Positions 49,156-59,392 of a DNA stretch of 64,000 bases are shown here, piece by piece. How positions within the stretch are numbered: the stretch's first letter is position 1; every line of letters begins with the position of its first letter. A model generated the notes under the pieces. It ran no database searches, was not told the DNA's origin, and saw only the letters and a program-made list of their open reading frames with translations. The DNA comes from Arthrobacter_H rhombi (lineage in GTDB: Bacteria > Actinomycetota > Actinomycetes > Actinomycetales > Micrococcaceae). A program made the translations under genes and the position numbers. The stretch lies in NCBI RefSeq assembly GCF_039526245.1, contig NZ_BAAAIV010000005.1, forward strand, positions 62,001-126,000, in the 5' to 3' direction.

Positions 49156-51018
49156 TCAGGTGGTGAGCGTCACGCGATCGAAGGGTTCGTCCAGGGTCGG
49201 GCTGGTGGGGTAGCGCAGCACCGAATCGTCGGCGGCGACCGCGGAAATCGGGTACGCCAGCGGCAGCGCGGGGATGTCCTGGGTGAGCTGTTCGCCGATC
49301 TCCTGGTAGACAGCGGCCCGCGCGTCGCCATTGGGCATGGAGCGGGCGGTGACGATCTTGGCCCGCAATGCCGGCGCCTCGTAGGTGAACTCCGAGGACG
49401 TGGTGCCGAAGAGCGTCCCGATGAAGTTGTCGGGGTCCCGGTAGCCGCCGTTCCAACCCAGCAGGTGGAACCCGGGATCGCGTCCCTTCGTGACGCTCTC
49501 CAGGTAGCCGTCCTCCCAATCGATGGGATGCGGTTCGATGTTGAATCCGACGGCGGTGAGCTGGGCGCTGAGGGTCGCGTAGATCTGCTCGGGGAGCGGG
49601 AGATACGCGCGGGTGACGTTCAGCGGGTATGAGAAGGGGATCGATTCGCCGTCGTACGTCGATTCCTTCAGCAGTTCGGTCGCCTTGCTGGGGTCGTACC
49701 CGTAATAGGTGGGCCCGTTGGGCACGCCCAGGCTGGGCGGCACGAAGCTCTTGGCTTCCTTGGTTCCGGCGATGAAGTACGTGTCGATGAGCTTCTGCCG
49801 GTCAATGGCGTGGGCCATGGCCCGGCGGATCTTGTCCTGCTTGAGCAGTGGATTCGCCCGGTTCACCCCCAGATACAGCACGGAGAACGGATCGCGTTGC
49901 AGGACCTGCTGTCCCTCGCGGACCAGATCGCGCAGTTCCCCGACGGTGACCATGTCGTAGGCGGCGACCGTGCCCTGGCGCAGCGCCAACAGGCGGGAGA
50001 GGGGATCGCGCAGGACGTGGAAGCTGGCCTTGCCGATCTGGGTGCGGTGCCGCCAGTGCTTGGTGTTGGCCACCAGCTCCGAGGAGCTGCCATCGCCCGA
50101 GCGGTATTTGTAGGGGCCCGTGCCCACGGGATGCTTGCCGAACCGGGTGACGATCCGCCCGGCCTTGTCGTGGCTGGCCTCATCCGCTTTGAACTTGCGC
50201 AGGGCCGAGGGGGATGCGATGCCGAAACCTGGCAGCGTCAGCGCCTGGATCAGCGCGGTGATCGGCTTCGTGAGGGTCAGCACGAACGTATACGTGTCGG
50301 CTGCCCGGCAGGTCTGGTAGTAGCTGGCGCTGACGGTCTCGACCTTCTTGCCCGCATCGGGTGCGTCGGCCGTATCGGCCTTTTTGCCGGTGCTCGGCGC
50401 GTCCGATGCCGGAGCGTCGGATGCGGTGGCCGACTTCGTGTCCGGTGCCACGCTGCTGTCTTCGGCCGGCTGCACCTCATGGTGGTGGAAGACCGCCTCG
50501 AAGGCCCGGCCGGGTTGTCCGCCGAGGTCAGGCGGCAGATCGGCCCAGCGCTTGAAGTTGTACACCACGGCATGGGCGTTGAATTCCGTGCCGTCGTGGA
50601 AGGTCACGCCCTGGCGCAGGGTGAAGGTGTAGACCAGACCGTCATCGCTGGTCTTCCACTCGGTGGCCAGGCCGGGAGTGGGCGCTCCGGTATCCGGGTC
50701 CACTCCCACCAGCGATTCGAAGACCTGCCGGGTGATGCGGAACGACTCGTTGTCCGCGGCGAGTGCAGGGTCCAGGGTGGCCGGGGCGGCGGGGGTCCCG
50801 AAGCGGAATTCCAGGTCCTTGACGATGGTGGCCGACGGTGCCGCGCTGCTGGGAAGATCCTCGGGTGTCGTGGCCTTCGTGCAGCCCGCCAACCCGGCAA
50901 CGGCCAGTGAACCGAGCCCCAGGACGGTCCGTCGCGACGGACGGGTGGTTCCCTCGAGGCCCGAAGGTCCCTGGGCCCGGCGGCCTACGGTGTCCTGGGG
51001 GACATCGGTGGACTCCAC
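49156..51018 (-). CDS. ABC transporter substrate-binding lipoprotein, peptide/nickel type (SBP_bac_5), Tat-exported
   Basis: The 620-residue product starts at GTG 51018, 8 nt after AGGAG. A twin-arginine region (TTRPSRRTVLGLGSLAVAGL) leads into the lipobox AGC (Cys46), so it is probably a Tat-dependent lipoprotein. The body matches SBP family 5: LDPALAADNESFRITRQVFE, TEWKTSDDGLVYTFTLRQGV-TFHDGTEFNA, HPVGTGPYKYRSGDG, RRAMAHAIDRQKLI. Residues about 181-230 are a low-complexity Ala/Ser/Asp/Lys insertion not typical of the family. No permease or ATPase genes are adjacent, so it is an orphan. Ligand (peptide, heme or other) unknown. Confidence 0.88.
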   Translation of the reverse strand: MESTDVPQDTVGRRAQGPSGLEGTTRPSRRTVLGLGSLAVAGLAGCTKATTPEDLPSSAAPSATIVKDLEFRFGTPAAPATLDPALAADNESFRITRQVFESLVGVDPDTGAPTPGLATEWKTSDDGLVYTFTLRQGVTFHDGTEFNAHAVVYNFKRWADLPPDLGGQPGRAFEAVFHHHEVQPAEDSSVAPDTKSATASDAPASDAPSTGKKADTADAPDAGKKVETVSASYYQTCRAADTYTFVLTLTKPITALIQALTLPGFGIASPSALRKFKADEASHDKAGRIVTRFGKHPVGTGPYKYRSGDGSSSELVANTKHWRHRTQIGKASFHVLRDPLSRLLALRQGTVAAYDMVTVGELRDLVREGQQVLQRDPFSVLYLGVNRANPLLKQDKIRRAMAHAIDRQKLIDTYFIAGTKEAKSFVPPSLGVPNGPTYYGYDPSKATELLKESTYDGESIPFSYPLNVTRAYLPLPEQIYATLSAQLTAVGFNIEPHPIDWEDGYLESVTKGRDPGFHLLGWNGGYRDPDNFIGTLFGTTSSEFTYEAPALRAKIVTARSMPNGDARAAVYQEIGEQLTQDIPALPLAYPISAVAADDSVLRYPTSPTLDEPFDRVTLTT

Positions 51019-51127
51019 GCTGGTGTGCTCCTTGCCTGCGGGGCTCCCGCGGGATCTTGCGGGTCGGCCATGGTTTGTGCAACGTGCAGACCTGCTGCGT
51101 GCGTCGTCTGCTGGCCCCATCACATCG

Positions 51128-51209
<82 letters not shown>

Positions 51210-51287
51210 TAGCACCATCCGCGCACGGAAGGCCTCAACCAGTGTAGCGGAACGGGTTGCACGTTCCGTGGAACCGGTGGCGCGGAA

Positions 51288-51773
51288 TTACGCGGCGTCA
51301 AGCCCCAGATCGCGGCGCAGCTTGGCGACGTGGCCGGTGGCACGCACGTTGTACTGGGCCAGTTCGACGGTCCCGTCCTCGCCGACCACGATCGTGGAGC
51401 GGATGAGCCCCTCGTAGGTGCGTCCATAGTTCTTCTTCTCGCCCCATGCCCCGTAGACGGCGGCGACCGAGTGGTCCTCGTCGGCCAGCAGCGGGAAGGT
51501 CAGTTCTTCCTTGTCGGTGAACTTGGCCAGTTTTGCCGGGGCGTCGGGGGACAAACCCAGCACCTGGTAGCCGGCGGCGGCCAAGGAGCCGAGCGAGTCG
51601 CGGAAATCGCACGCCTGCTTGGTGCAGCCCGGGGTCATCGCTGCGGGGTAGAAGTAGACGACCACTTTGCGGCCGGCGTAGTCGGAGAGCGAGACGCTGC
51701 TGCCATCGGCGGCCGTGAGCGTGAATGCGGGGGCGGTGTCGCCGACGGCGAGTCGCTGGGCAGTGGTGGTCAT
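51288..51773 (-). CDS. bcp: Thioredoxin-dependent peroxiredoxin (Bcp/PrxQ type)
   Basis: The 161-residue cytosolic protein starts behind GGAGGAAGCC. It reduces hydrogen and organic peroxides. The peroxidatic Cys lies in YFYPAAMTPGCTKQACDFRD, with the resolving Cys five residues later, as in PrxQ. Asp-rich GDTAPAFTLTAADGSSVSLS opens the thioredoxin fold, and the length is normal. It lies between two tRNA genes. Confidence 0.93.
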   Translation of the reverse strand: MTTTAQRLAVGDTAPAFTLTAADGSSVSLSDYAGRKVVVYFYPAAMTPGCTKQACDFRDSLGSLAAAGYQVLGLSPDAPAKLAKFTDKEELTFPLLADEDHSVAAVYGAWGEKKNYGRTYEGLIRSTIVVGEDGTVELAQYNVRATGHVAKLRRDLGLDAA

Positions 51774-51800
51774 GGCTTCCTCCAGGTGTCCGGATATACA

Positions 51801-51832
51801 GAAGGAGGCCAGCCTTGCGGCCGGCCTCCTTC
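51801..51832 (-). terminator. Hairpin terminator after tRNA-Lys
   Basis: GAAGGAGGCC-a-GCC / GGC-c-GGCCTCCTTC has a 4-nt loop TTGC. It starts 8 bp from the tRNA-Lys 3' end and lies before the bcp start on the same strand. Confidence 0.75.
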
Positions 51833-51840
51833 ATCTGATG

Positions 51841-51913
<73 letters not shown>

Positions 51914-52086
51914 ATTGTTGTTTCCATCCGATCCCTTGCGGGACCGTGCTTTGCAACGACATGAAACATTACCAGCACTTTTCCGACCGCGCAAAACAGG
52001 ATCCGCGATTGCGGTTGACGTCACATTTCCAGCGGTTTCCGCGCCGGATTCGCCGAGGCGCCGGCAGGGAATCCTAAGCTGGGGGA

Positions 52087-53037
52087 ATGGAGCCCATCAC
52101 CGCATTCACCGTCCCTGACCAGTCACTTCTCGATGCCTGCTCGCCACTGCCCGACGGCGTGCGGTGCGGCATCTGGGATCTGGAGGGTGACCCGCAGGGA
52201 ATCGGCCTCGACGAGATCCAGGCCGTGGTCCTGCCCTACGCGATGCACTCTCAGGATGTACTGCCCCGGGTGCGCCGTGCGTCGAACCTCCGGCTGGTCC
52301 ACACCCAGTCAACGGGGTACGACGGCGTCCGCGAGCGGGTGGGCGATGACATCGCCATTGCCTCTGCCCACGGAGTGCACGCCGCCGCGACAGCCGAACT
52401 TGCCGTCGGGCTCGCCCTGGGCGCCCTGCGCGGCATGGGCCAGGCCGCGCAAAACCAACTGACCGGCACCTGGGACTCGAAGCGTTGGCCCGGTCTGGCC
52501 GACCGCCGGGTCGGCCTGCTCGGTGTGGGCGGCATCGGCGAGGAGATCCGTCGCCGGTTGGATCCGTTTGAGATCGACCTGGTGCGTATCGGCACCCGCG
52601 CCCGCACCGATGAGCATGGTGAGGTCCACGGCATGGACGAGCTGATGGACTTGGCGCCGGGGCTCGAAGTTGTCATCGCCATCGTGCCGCTCAACGATTC
52701 CACCCGCCACATCATCGGCCAGGAATTCCTGACTGCACTGCCCGATGGCGCAGTCGTCGTGAATGTGGCGCGCGGTCCCGTCGTCGACACCGACGCGCTG
52801 ACGGCCGAAGTCGCATCCGGCAGGCTGTACTGCGCGTTGGACGTCACCGATCCGGAGCCGCTGCCAAGCGACCACCCGCTGTGGCGTCTGCCCAATGCGT
52901 TGATCACCCCGCACGTCGGCGGCAATACGGAGGCGTTCCCGCCCCGTATCGCGAAGCTCGTTCGTGAGCAGTTCGCCACGATGGCAGCGGGGGAGAAGCC
53001 GAAGAACCTGGTTCACGAGGGAGAGCGGCTTCTCTGA
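52087..53037 (+). CDS. D-isomer-specific 2-hydroxyacid dehydrogenase
   Basis: The 316-residue protein starts behind GGGGGA at ATG 52087. The NAD-binding domain shows RRVGLLGVGGIGEEIRRRLD. The catalytic Arg is in VVNVARGPVVDTDALTAEVA, the Glu in ALDVTDPEPLPSDHPLW and the His in ITPHVGGNTEAF. The Gly pattern GxGxIG is complete. The substrate (glyoxylate, hydroxypyruvate or other 2-oxoacids) cannot be fixed. It is separate from the serA gene at the window end, which is a longer paralogue. Confidence 0.88.
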   Translation: MEPITAFTVPDQSLLDACSPLPDGVRCGIWDLEGDPQGIGLDEIQAVVLPYAMHSQDVLPRVRRASNLRLVHTQSTGYDGVRERVGDDIAIASAHGVHAAATAELAVGLALGALRGMGQAAQNQLTGTWDSKRWPGLADRRVGLLGVGGIGEEIRRRLDPFEIDLVRIGTRARTDEHGEVHGMDELMDLAPGLEVVIAIVPLNDSTRHIIGQEFLTALPDGAVVVNVARGPVVDTDALTAEVASGRLYCALDVTDPEPLPSDHPLWRLPNALITPHVGGNTEAFPPRIAKLVREQFATMAAGEKPKNLVHEGERLL

Positions 53038-53088
53038 GGGAGCCGTTCACGTCTCCGGGGACGGCCTGCGGTGTGGGCAGACTGATTC

Positions 53089-54141
53089 CTACTTCGACGT
53101 GGACTTCTCCTTGAGGAACGGTGAATCGCAGGCAGGTCCGTCTGGGTTCTCCACACAGTTCCGGTCAACCAGCAGCTTCTTGGTCCGCCAAACGCTCATC
53201 GGCATCGGCTCGCTGGGTACATTCGCGGTACCCAGAACTGGTTGCCAAGGGGCGCCATCGACGGAGTACTCGCCTAGGTAAACGGTGCTGAGCCGGATTT
53301 GGTAGTCGCCTGTTTTCGAATAGACGTGGCTAGTGTCCGTGACTTGGTCAAACGTGTGGTTCGGCATGGGCTTCCCGGGGCTCACCGTACGCTTGCTCTG
53401 CCCATCGCCGTAGTTCCAGACATACGATGCAGGCGTCGCGCGAATTCTGACGGGCTCCTCATAGATGTCTACATCGAAAGTCTGCGGGTTCGGCACCGCA
53501 TACATGTGCGCGTTGCCATTTCGAAGCGAAAACCCCTTCGGCTGGCTTAGGACCTTAGATGGCTGAATGGGAAAGCTCTGGAAATCTGCAGGAGATACCT
53601 CGATGACCTTTTGCATCTGTATGGCCCGAACGATGTCGGCAGGATTCCCGGTTGAGTTTTGGGGCAGTTCAGGTGATGGCTCGATGCTGCAGAACGCGTC
53701 CCGCGCGACTAGTTTGCCTGACAGCGTCCGTATGGTCCGGACTCGGAGCGGGTCATTGTTCGGGCAAGGGGGTTCATCGAATGTGAAGCAGTTTCCTTTG
53801 CCGTTGGTAGTAGCAACGCAAGTCGTGGAGTAGGAGACCTTATATTTTGAAACCAACTTTTTGATTTTTTGTTCTCGCCGATGTACTCCGGCTGCCTCTT
53901 TGTGCTTTGCCTCAAGGGCTTTCCTTTGTCCTTTCGTGCCATGCCGGGGCGGTTGCGCGTTTTTGGAAGCTGCAGCCCGAACAGCTTCGACTTTTCTAGC
54001 GTTGAGGCCGACATCTTGAGTTGCGCCGGCATCCTTTTTTTCGGATGGCAAAGCCAACGCCTGGGGTGAGGACCCGATTGAGAGCATTACAAGTATCGCG
54101 CCCGTCGAAGCAAATTTTGATAAATCGGAAAGTTTGAACAT
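53089..54141 (-). CDS. Secreted protein with PKD-like domain
   Basis: The 350-residue protein starts MFKLSDLSKFASTGAILVML and has a signal peptide ending near ALALPSE, without a lipobox Cys. A Lys/Arg-rich helical section follows (about 45-100), then a Cys-containing region (STTCVATTNGKGNCFTF; PPCPNND; DAFCSIEP). A PKD-like beta domain lies at about 240-305 (SYVWNYGDGQSKRTVSPGKP, then HVYSKTGDYQIRLSTVYLGE). Its start lies 11 bp from the stop of the DUF6318 lipoprotein gene, so the two are co-transcribed. GC is about 50 percent, below the window norm. Function unknown. Confidence 0.75.
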   Translation of the reverse strand: MFKLSDLSKFASTGAILVMLSIGSSPQALALPSEKKDAGATQDVGLNARKVEAVRAAASKNAQPPRHGTKGQRKALEAKHKEAAGVHRREQKIKKLVSKYKVSYSTTCVATTNGKGNCFTFDEPPCPNNDPLRVRTIRTLSGKLVARDAFCSIEPSPELPQNSTGNPADIVRAIQMQKVIEVSPADFQSFPIQPSKVLSQPKGFSLRNGNAHMYAVPNPQTFDVDIYEEPVRIRATPASYVWNYGDGQSKRTVSPGKPMPNHTFDQVTDTSHVYSKTGDYQIRLSTVYLGEYSVDGAPWQPVLGTANVPSEPMPMSVWRTKKLLVDRNCVENPDGPACDSPFLKEKSTSK

Positions 54142-54152
54142 GGCATTCTCAG

Positions 54153-54818
54153 CTACGTGGTCGCAAGCTCGACTGAATTTACTTGCCACCCGTGGTTCCA
54201 TTCCAAGTAGAACGAACCGACTACGGGGTCTGAAGTCTCGTGCAAGATCCGGTTGAGAACCTTGTCGGGGTCATACACGCGACTCTCGTCTTGGAGATAC
54301 TTAAACGAGACCCATACTTCTTTGGTGCCTTCCTTTTGGGCGGAGCTAATACTGGGGTGGAATTTCCCGCCAGTGATCCAACCGCCATTCTTCGCATTTT
54401 CGATGGCGGGCTTAATGATGTCGTTTTGGCATAAGTCGCAATCGGATGACGATACTTTCCGGATTGGTGCGGATTCATTTGTGACGGAAGTGTATTCAAT
54501 GAGCTCAAAGTAATATTCGGAAAACGCTCCGGCGCCTTTGAGCGTGTGCTTCTTGGCGGCCTCCGGCATTTTGGGCACGGGCCAATTCTTTGCGGGGCCC
54601 TTTGAACTGGCAGGAATCGGCGTCGGGGACGCGCTCTTCGATGTGGGGGCCGGGGAACTTCCACCGGCTACCGCAGACGATGATGCCGCAAGTGTTCCGG
54701 AGCCCGAAGAACTCGGCCCATCAGAACCGTTCGAGGGGGAGCACGCGCTTAAAGCCAGGGCGAGAACTCCGGCGATGGCGAGACCGGCACGGGTTCTGCG
54801 AGTGATCGTGACCGGCAT
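54153..54818 (-). CDS. DUF6318-type lipoprotein
   Basis: The 221-residue lipoprotein starts MPVTITRRTRAGLAIAGVLA behind GGAGG, with lipobox LSAC (Cys26). A Ser/Pro/Ala-rich linker runs to about residue 75. The folded part begins MPEAAKKHTLKGAGAFSEYY-FELIEY, has the conserved CDLC pair (SSSDCDLCQND) and ends VVGSFYLEWNHGWQVNSVEL. This matches the DUF6318 pattern of Micrococcales. It is paired with the PKD-like secreted gene in lower-GC DNA. Role at the cell surface unknown. Confidence 0.78.
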   Translation of the reverse strand: MPVTITRRTRAGLAIAGVLALALSACSPSNGSDGPSSSGSGTLAASSSAVAGGSSPAPTSKSASPTPIPASSKGPAKNWPVPKMPEAAKKHTLKGAGAFSEYYFELIEYTSVTNESAPIRKVSSSDCDLCQNDIIKPAIENAKNGGWITGGKFHPSISSAQKEGTKEVWVSFKYLQDESRVYDPDKVLNRILHETSDPVVGSFYLEWNHGWQVNSVELATT

Positions 54819-54933
54819 GTTGCCTCCGGATTCGACGGTGAATAGTGGGCGTTCGAACACCCTAACCCGAAAATCAACTCGTTTGAATAGTTATCCACAA
54901 GCCGTGCTGTCGGAGGATTTCAAGCCCCAAACG

Positions 54934-55428
54934 CTATTCGGGAGCAGTCTCTTCTGTATCCCCGAAGCCGGAAACCAAGGTCAGGAATTCGTCGAAGAAG
55001 TCGGAGAAGTCCGCCGCGTCATCATGTTGGTTCAGGCGGACGCGCGTCTCAGGATGGCTGGTCGCCGACGGCGGTGCGTCGATAGTCGTCTCCGGGGCCA
55101 CCTCGAACCTGAAGACCCGACCGGTGCTGGTTCCGACCTCGTGGCCTCCGGCGCGGTCCTCTGCCAAATGACTGAGATTGGTGAGGTTGATGGCGGTTGC
55201 CGGCTCGAGCGATGCCAACGTCCAGGCGTGCAGCGGGGCGACGATGATTTCCATCGGCTGGCGGCGATATCCCACGACGTACTTGCCACCTTCGCCGGCG
55301 CGACCCGTCGCATAGACCAGGTTGTAGCTGCCGAAATTGGGGATCTGGTGGTCGAAGGCGTGGTGTAGGTGGGCTTTTAGCGTGCCGTCTTCTTCGGGCA
55401 TGCTGGCGCCGTTGTCTGCTATCCCCAT
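54934..55428 (-). CDS. Hypothetical protein
   Basis: The frame opens at GTG 55467 and has an ATG at 55428 (MGIADNGASMPEEDGTLKAH); the latter is used here, giving 164 residues, as neither has a clear SD. No domain was recognised. The middle looks like a beta-rich fold (SYNLVYATGRAGEGGKYVVG; EIIVAPLHAWTLASLEPATA; GRVFRFEVAPETTI), and the C-terminus is acidic with Phe (DFSDFFDEFLTLVSGFGD). No signal peptide. It is divergent from ilvD. Confidence 0.65.
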   Translation of the reverse strand: MGIADNGASMPEEDGTLKAHLHHAFDHQIPNFGSYNLVYATGRAGEGGKYVVGYRRQPMEIIVAPLHAWTLASLEPATAINLTNLSHLAEDRAGGHEVGTSTGRVFRFEVAPETTIDAPPSATSHPETRVRLNQHDDAADFSDFFDEFLTLVSGFGDTEETAPE

Positions 55429-55496
55429 GTTTTTCAGTCTAGGGGGAGGGCCCTGATAGTTCGGCACAAATGTTTCATCAGCAGGTCACGGGTTCG

Positions 55497-55522
55497 TTGC
55501 GGTTGGTGTGGAGTTCTAGACT
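55497..55522 (+). promoter_or_regulatory. Candidate promoter for a leaderless ilvD mRNA
   Basis: TAGACT (55517-55522) fits a TAnnnT -10 box. The ATG follows after 7 nt, at the position expected for transcription start, and no SD is present. A weak -35 (near 55494-55502, TTGCGG) is possible. Confidence 0.5.
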
Positions 55523-55529
55523 CGGATCT

Positions 55530-57233
<1,704 letters not shown>

Positions 57234-57244
57234 CTAATACGGCA

Positions 57245-57295
57245 GGACACGGCGTCCAACGAGGCAGAGATGTCCAAGAGTTGGACGCCGTGTCC
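57245..57295 (+). terminator. Perfect 16-bp hairpin after ilvD
   Basis: The arms GGACACGGCGTCCAAC (57245-57260) and GTTGGACGCCGTGTCC (57280-57295) are perfectly complementary with a 19-nt loop, 11 bp after the ilvD stop. It probably separates ilvD from ilvBNC transcription. Confidence 0.75.
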
Positions 57296-57322
57296 ATATG
57301 CTGAGACGGCCAGTGTGGTCCG

Positions 57323-57351
57323 TTGACAGTCCCCCCGCCTCCGGGGAAACT
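57323..57351 (+). promoter_or_regulatory. Candidate ilvBNC promoter
   Basis: A consensus -35 TTGACA (57323-57328), 17-bp spacer and -10-like GAAACT (57346-57351) are followed by the leader-peptide ATG after 6 nt, suggesting a leaderless leader transcript. Confidence 0.55.
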
Positions 57352-57357
57352 GAAGAC

Positions 57358-57405
57358 ATGCAGATCCGAACCGAAGTCCTACTAGTTACACAGCGCGGAG
57401 CCTAG
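57358..57405 (+). CDS. ilvB leader peptide (attenuation control)
   Basis: This 15-residue ORF reads MQIRTEVLLVTQRGA. It contains Ile and a run Val-Leu-Leu-Val, the branched-chain residues whose supply is monitored. GTCCTAC (57376-57382) within the Val-Leu-Leu codons can pair with GTAGGAC (57415-57421), and a terminator hairpin follows at 57436-57471. This is the usual ribosome-mediated attenuator layout known for actinobacterial ilvB genes. Confidence 0.8.
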   Translation: MQIRTEVLLVTQRGA

Positions 57406-57421
57406 CCCTCGTTTGTAGGAC
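57376..57421 (+). promoter_or_regulatory. Pause/anti-anti-terminator stem of the ilvB attenuator
   Basis: GTCCTAC (57376-57382) and GTAGGAC (57415-57421) form a perfect 7-bp stem. The first arm lies in the leader-peptide Val-Leu-Leu codons, so a stalled ribosome would block it. Confidence 0.6.
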
Positions 57422-57435
57422 ACGGTGACGCGCGA

Positions 57436-57471
57436 ACCCCACTGAAGCCACGAGGCCAGCGGGGTATTTTT
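57436..57471 (+). terminator. Attenuator terminator of ilvBNC
   Basis: The stem ACCCC-a-CTG-aa-GCC / GGC-CAG-c-GGGGT with loop ACGA is followed by ATTTTT (57466-57471). It is the clearest U-tract terminator in the window, 33 bp before the ilvB start. Confidence 0.8.
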
Positions 57472-57504
57472 ATGCGCAGAACTAGAGAAGAGAAGGATTA
57501 TCCG

Positions 57505-59388
57505 ATGAGTAACGGAACACCCATCAGCCCGTCGCTGGTGGCCGCCAAGGCCGCCGGCCGTGCCAAGGATCAAGCTCCTGTCTCTTCCAACGTGGATGCC
57601 TCGAGCCCGGTACAGGGTCCGAACAACACCGTGGCACCCACAGAGATGACTGGCTCACAAGCCATCGTCCGCTCGCTGGAAGAACTGGGCGTCACAGACG
57701 TCTTCGGGTTGCCTGGAGGGGCCATCCTGCCCCTCTACGACCCACTGATGGACTCGACCAAGATCAACCACATCCTGGTCCGCCATGAACAGGGCTCCGG
57801 CCACGCAGCACAGGGCTACGCCATGGTCACCGGACAGGTCGGGGTGTGCATCGCCACCTCCGGCCCCGGGGCCACCAACCTGGTCACCGCCATTGCCGAT
57901 GCCCACATGGACTCGGTTCCCCTGGTGGCCATCACCGGCCAGGTCCACTCGGCCTTCATTGGCAGCGACGCCTTCCAGGAAGCAGACATCGTCGGCATCA
58001 CCATGCCGATCACCAAGCACTCCTTCCTGGTCACCAACCCGGACGACATCCCGCGGGTCATGGCCGAGGCCTTCCACATTGCAGGTACCGGCCGGCCCGG
58101 CCCGGTCCTGGTGGACATCACCAAGGACGCCCAGCAGGGCACGGGCAGCTTCGCCTGGCCGCCGAAGATCGACCTTCCCGGGTATCGCACCGTCACGCGT
58201 GGCCACGCCAAGCAGGTCCGCGAGGCGGCCAAGCTCATCGCTGCGGCCCAACGCCCGGTCTTCTACGTCGGTGGCGGCGTCATCAAGGGACACGCGTCAG
58301 TGGAACTGATGGAACTGGCCGAACTTGTCGGTGCCCCCGTCGCCACGACGCTCCAGGCCCGCGGCGCGTTCCCGGACTCGCACGAGCAGCATGTGGGCAT
58401 GCCCGGCATGCACGGTGCCGTCTCAGCGGTCACCGCGCTGCAGCAGTCGGACCTGCTGATCACCCTCGGCGCCCGTTTCGATGACCGGGTCACCGGCGTG
58501 CTCTCCACGTTCGCGCCGAACGCCAAGGTCATCCACGCCGATATCGATCCGGCCGAGATCTCCAAGAACCGCACGGCAGATGTGCCGATCGTCGGTTCGG
58601 TCAAGGAGATCCTGCCCGAACTCACCGAGGCCTGCAGGGCCCGGTTCGCCGAGGACGGCCGCCCGGATCTGGCTCCGTGGTGGTCCACCCTGAACCGCCT
58701 GCGCGAGACCTACCCGATCGGCTACACCGAAACCGAGGACGGCCTCACCGCCCCGCAGCGCGTCATCGAACGCATCGGTGCCCTGACCGGGCCCGAGGGC
58801 GTCTACGTTGCCGGCGTCGGCCAGCACCAGATGTGGGCCGCCCAGTTCGTGAAGTACGAGCGCCCCCACCAGTGGCTGAACTCCGGCGGCCTGGGCACCA
58901 TGGGCTACTCCGTCCCGGCGGCCATGGGCGCGAAGGTCGGCAACCCCGACCGCGTGGTCTGGGCCATTGACGGCGACGGCTGCTTCCAGATGACCAACCA
59001 GGAACTCGCGACCTGCGTGATCAACAAGATCCCGATCAAGGTCGCGATCATCAACAACTCCTCGCTCGGCATGGTGCGGCAGTGGCAGACGCTGTTCTAC
59101 GACTCCCGCTATTCCAACACCGACCTGAACACCGGCCACGGAACCGCACGCGTGCCGGACTTCGTGAAGCTCGCCGATGCGTACGGCTGCGCCGGACTGC
59201 GTTGCGAACGCGACGAGGACATCGACGCCACCATCCAGCAGGCGCTCGACATCAACGACCGCCCGGTCGTGATCGACTTCGTCGTCAGCCGCGACGCGAT
59301 GGTGTGGCCCATGGTCCCCTCCGGCGTGAGCAACGACGCGATCCAGATCGCCCGCGGCATGACCCCTGAATGGGAAGAGGAGGACTAG
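57505..59388 (+). CDS. ilvB: Acetolactate synthase large subunit
   Basis: The 627-residue product starts MSNGTPISPSLVAAKAAGRA behind GAAGGA. After a roughly 50-residue extension, the thiamine-diphosphate enzyme shows VFGLPGGAILPLYDPLMDST (with catalytic-region Glu in RHEQGSGHAAQGYA), the FAD-binding middle domain and the TPP motif AIDGDGCFQMTNQELATCVI to VAIINNSSLGMVRQWQ. It makes acetolactate or acetohydroxybutyrate. The stop is 4 bp from the ilvN start. Confidence 0.97.
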   Translation: MSNGTPISPSLVAAKAAGRAKDQAPVSSNVDASSPVQGPNNTVAPTEMTGSQAIVRSLEELGVTDVFGLPGGAILPLYDPLMDSTKINHILVRHEQGSGHAAQGYAMVTGQVGVCIATSGPGATNLVTAIADAHMDSVPLVAITGQVHSAFIGSDAFQEADIVGITMPITKHSFLVTNPDDIPRVMAEAFHIAGTGRPGPVLVDITKDAQQGTGSFAWPPKIDLPGYRTVTRGHAKQVREAAKLIAAAQRPVFYVGGGVIKGHASVELMELAELVGAPVATTLQARGAFPDSHEQHVGMPGMHGAVSAVTALQQSDLLITLGARFDDRVTGVLSTFAPNAKVIHADIDPAEISKNRTADVPIVGSVKEILPELTEACRARFAEDGRPDLAPWWSTLNRLRETYPIGYTETEDGLTAPQRVIERIGALTGPEGVYVAGVGQHQMWAAQFVKYERPHQWLNSGGLGTMGYSVPAAMGAKVGNPDRVVWAIDGDGCFQMTNQELATCVINKIPIKVAIINNSSLGMVRQWQTLFYDSRYSNTDLNTGHGTARVPDFVKLADAYGCAGLRCERDEDIDATIQQALDINDRPVVIDFVVSRDAMVWPMVPSGVSNDAIQIARGMTPEWEEED

Positions 59389-59392
59389 GACC

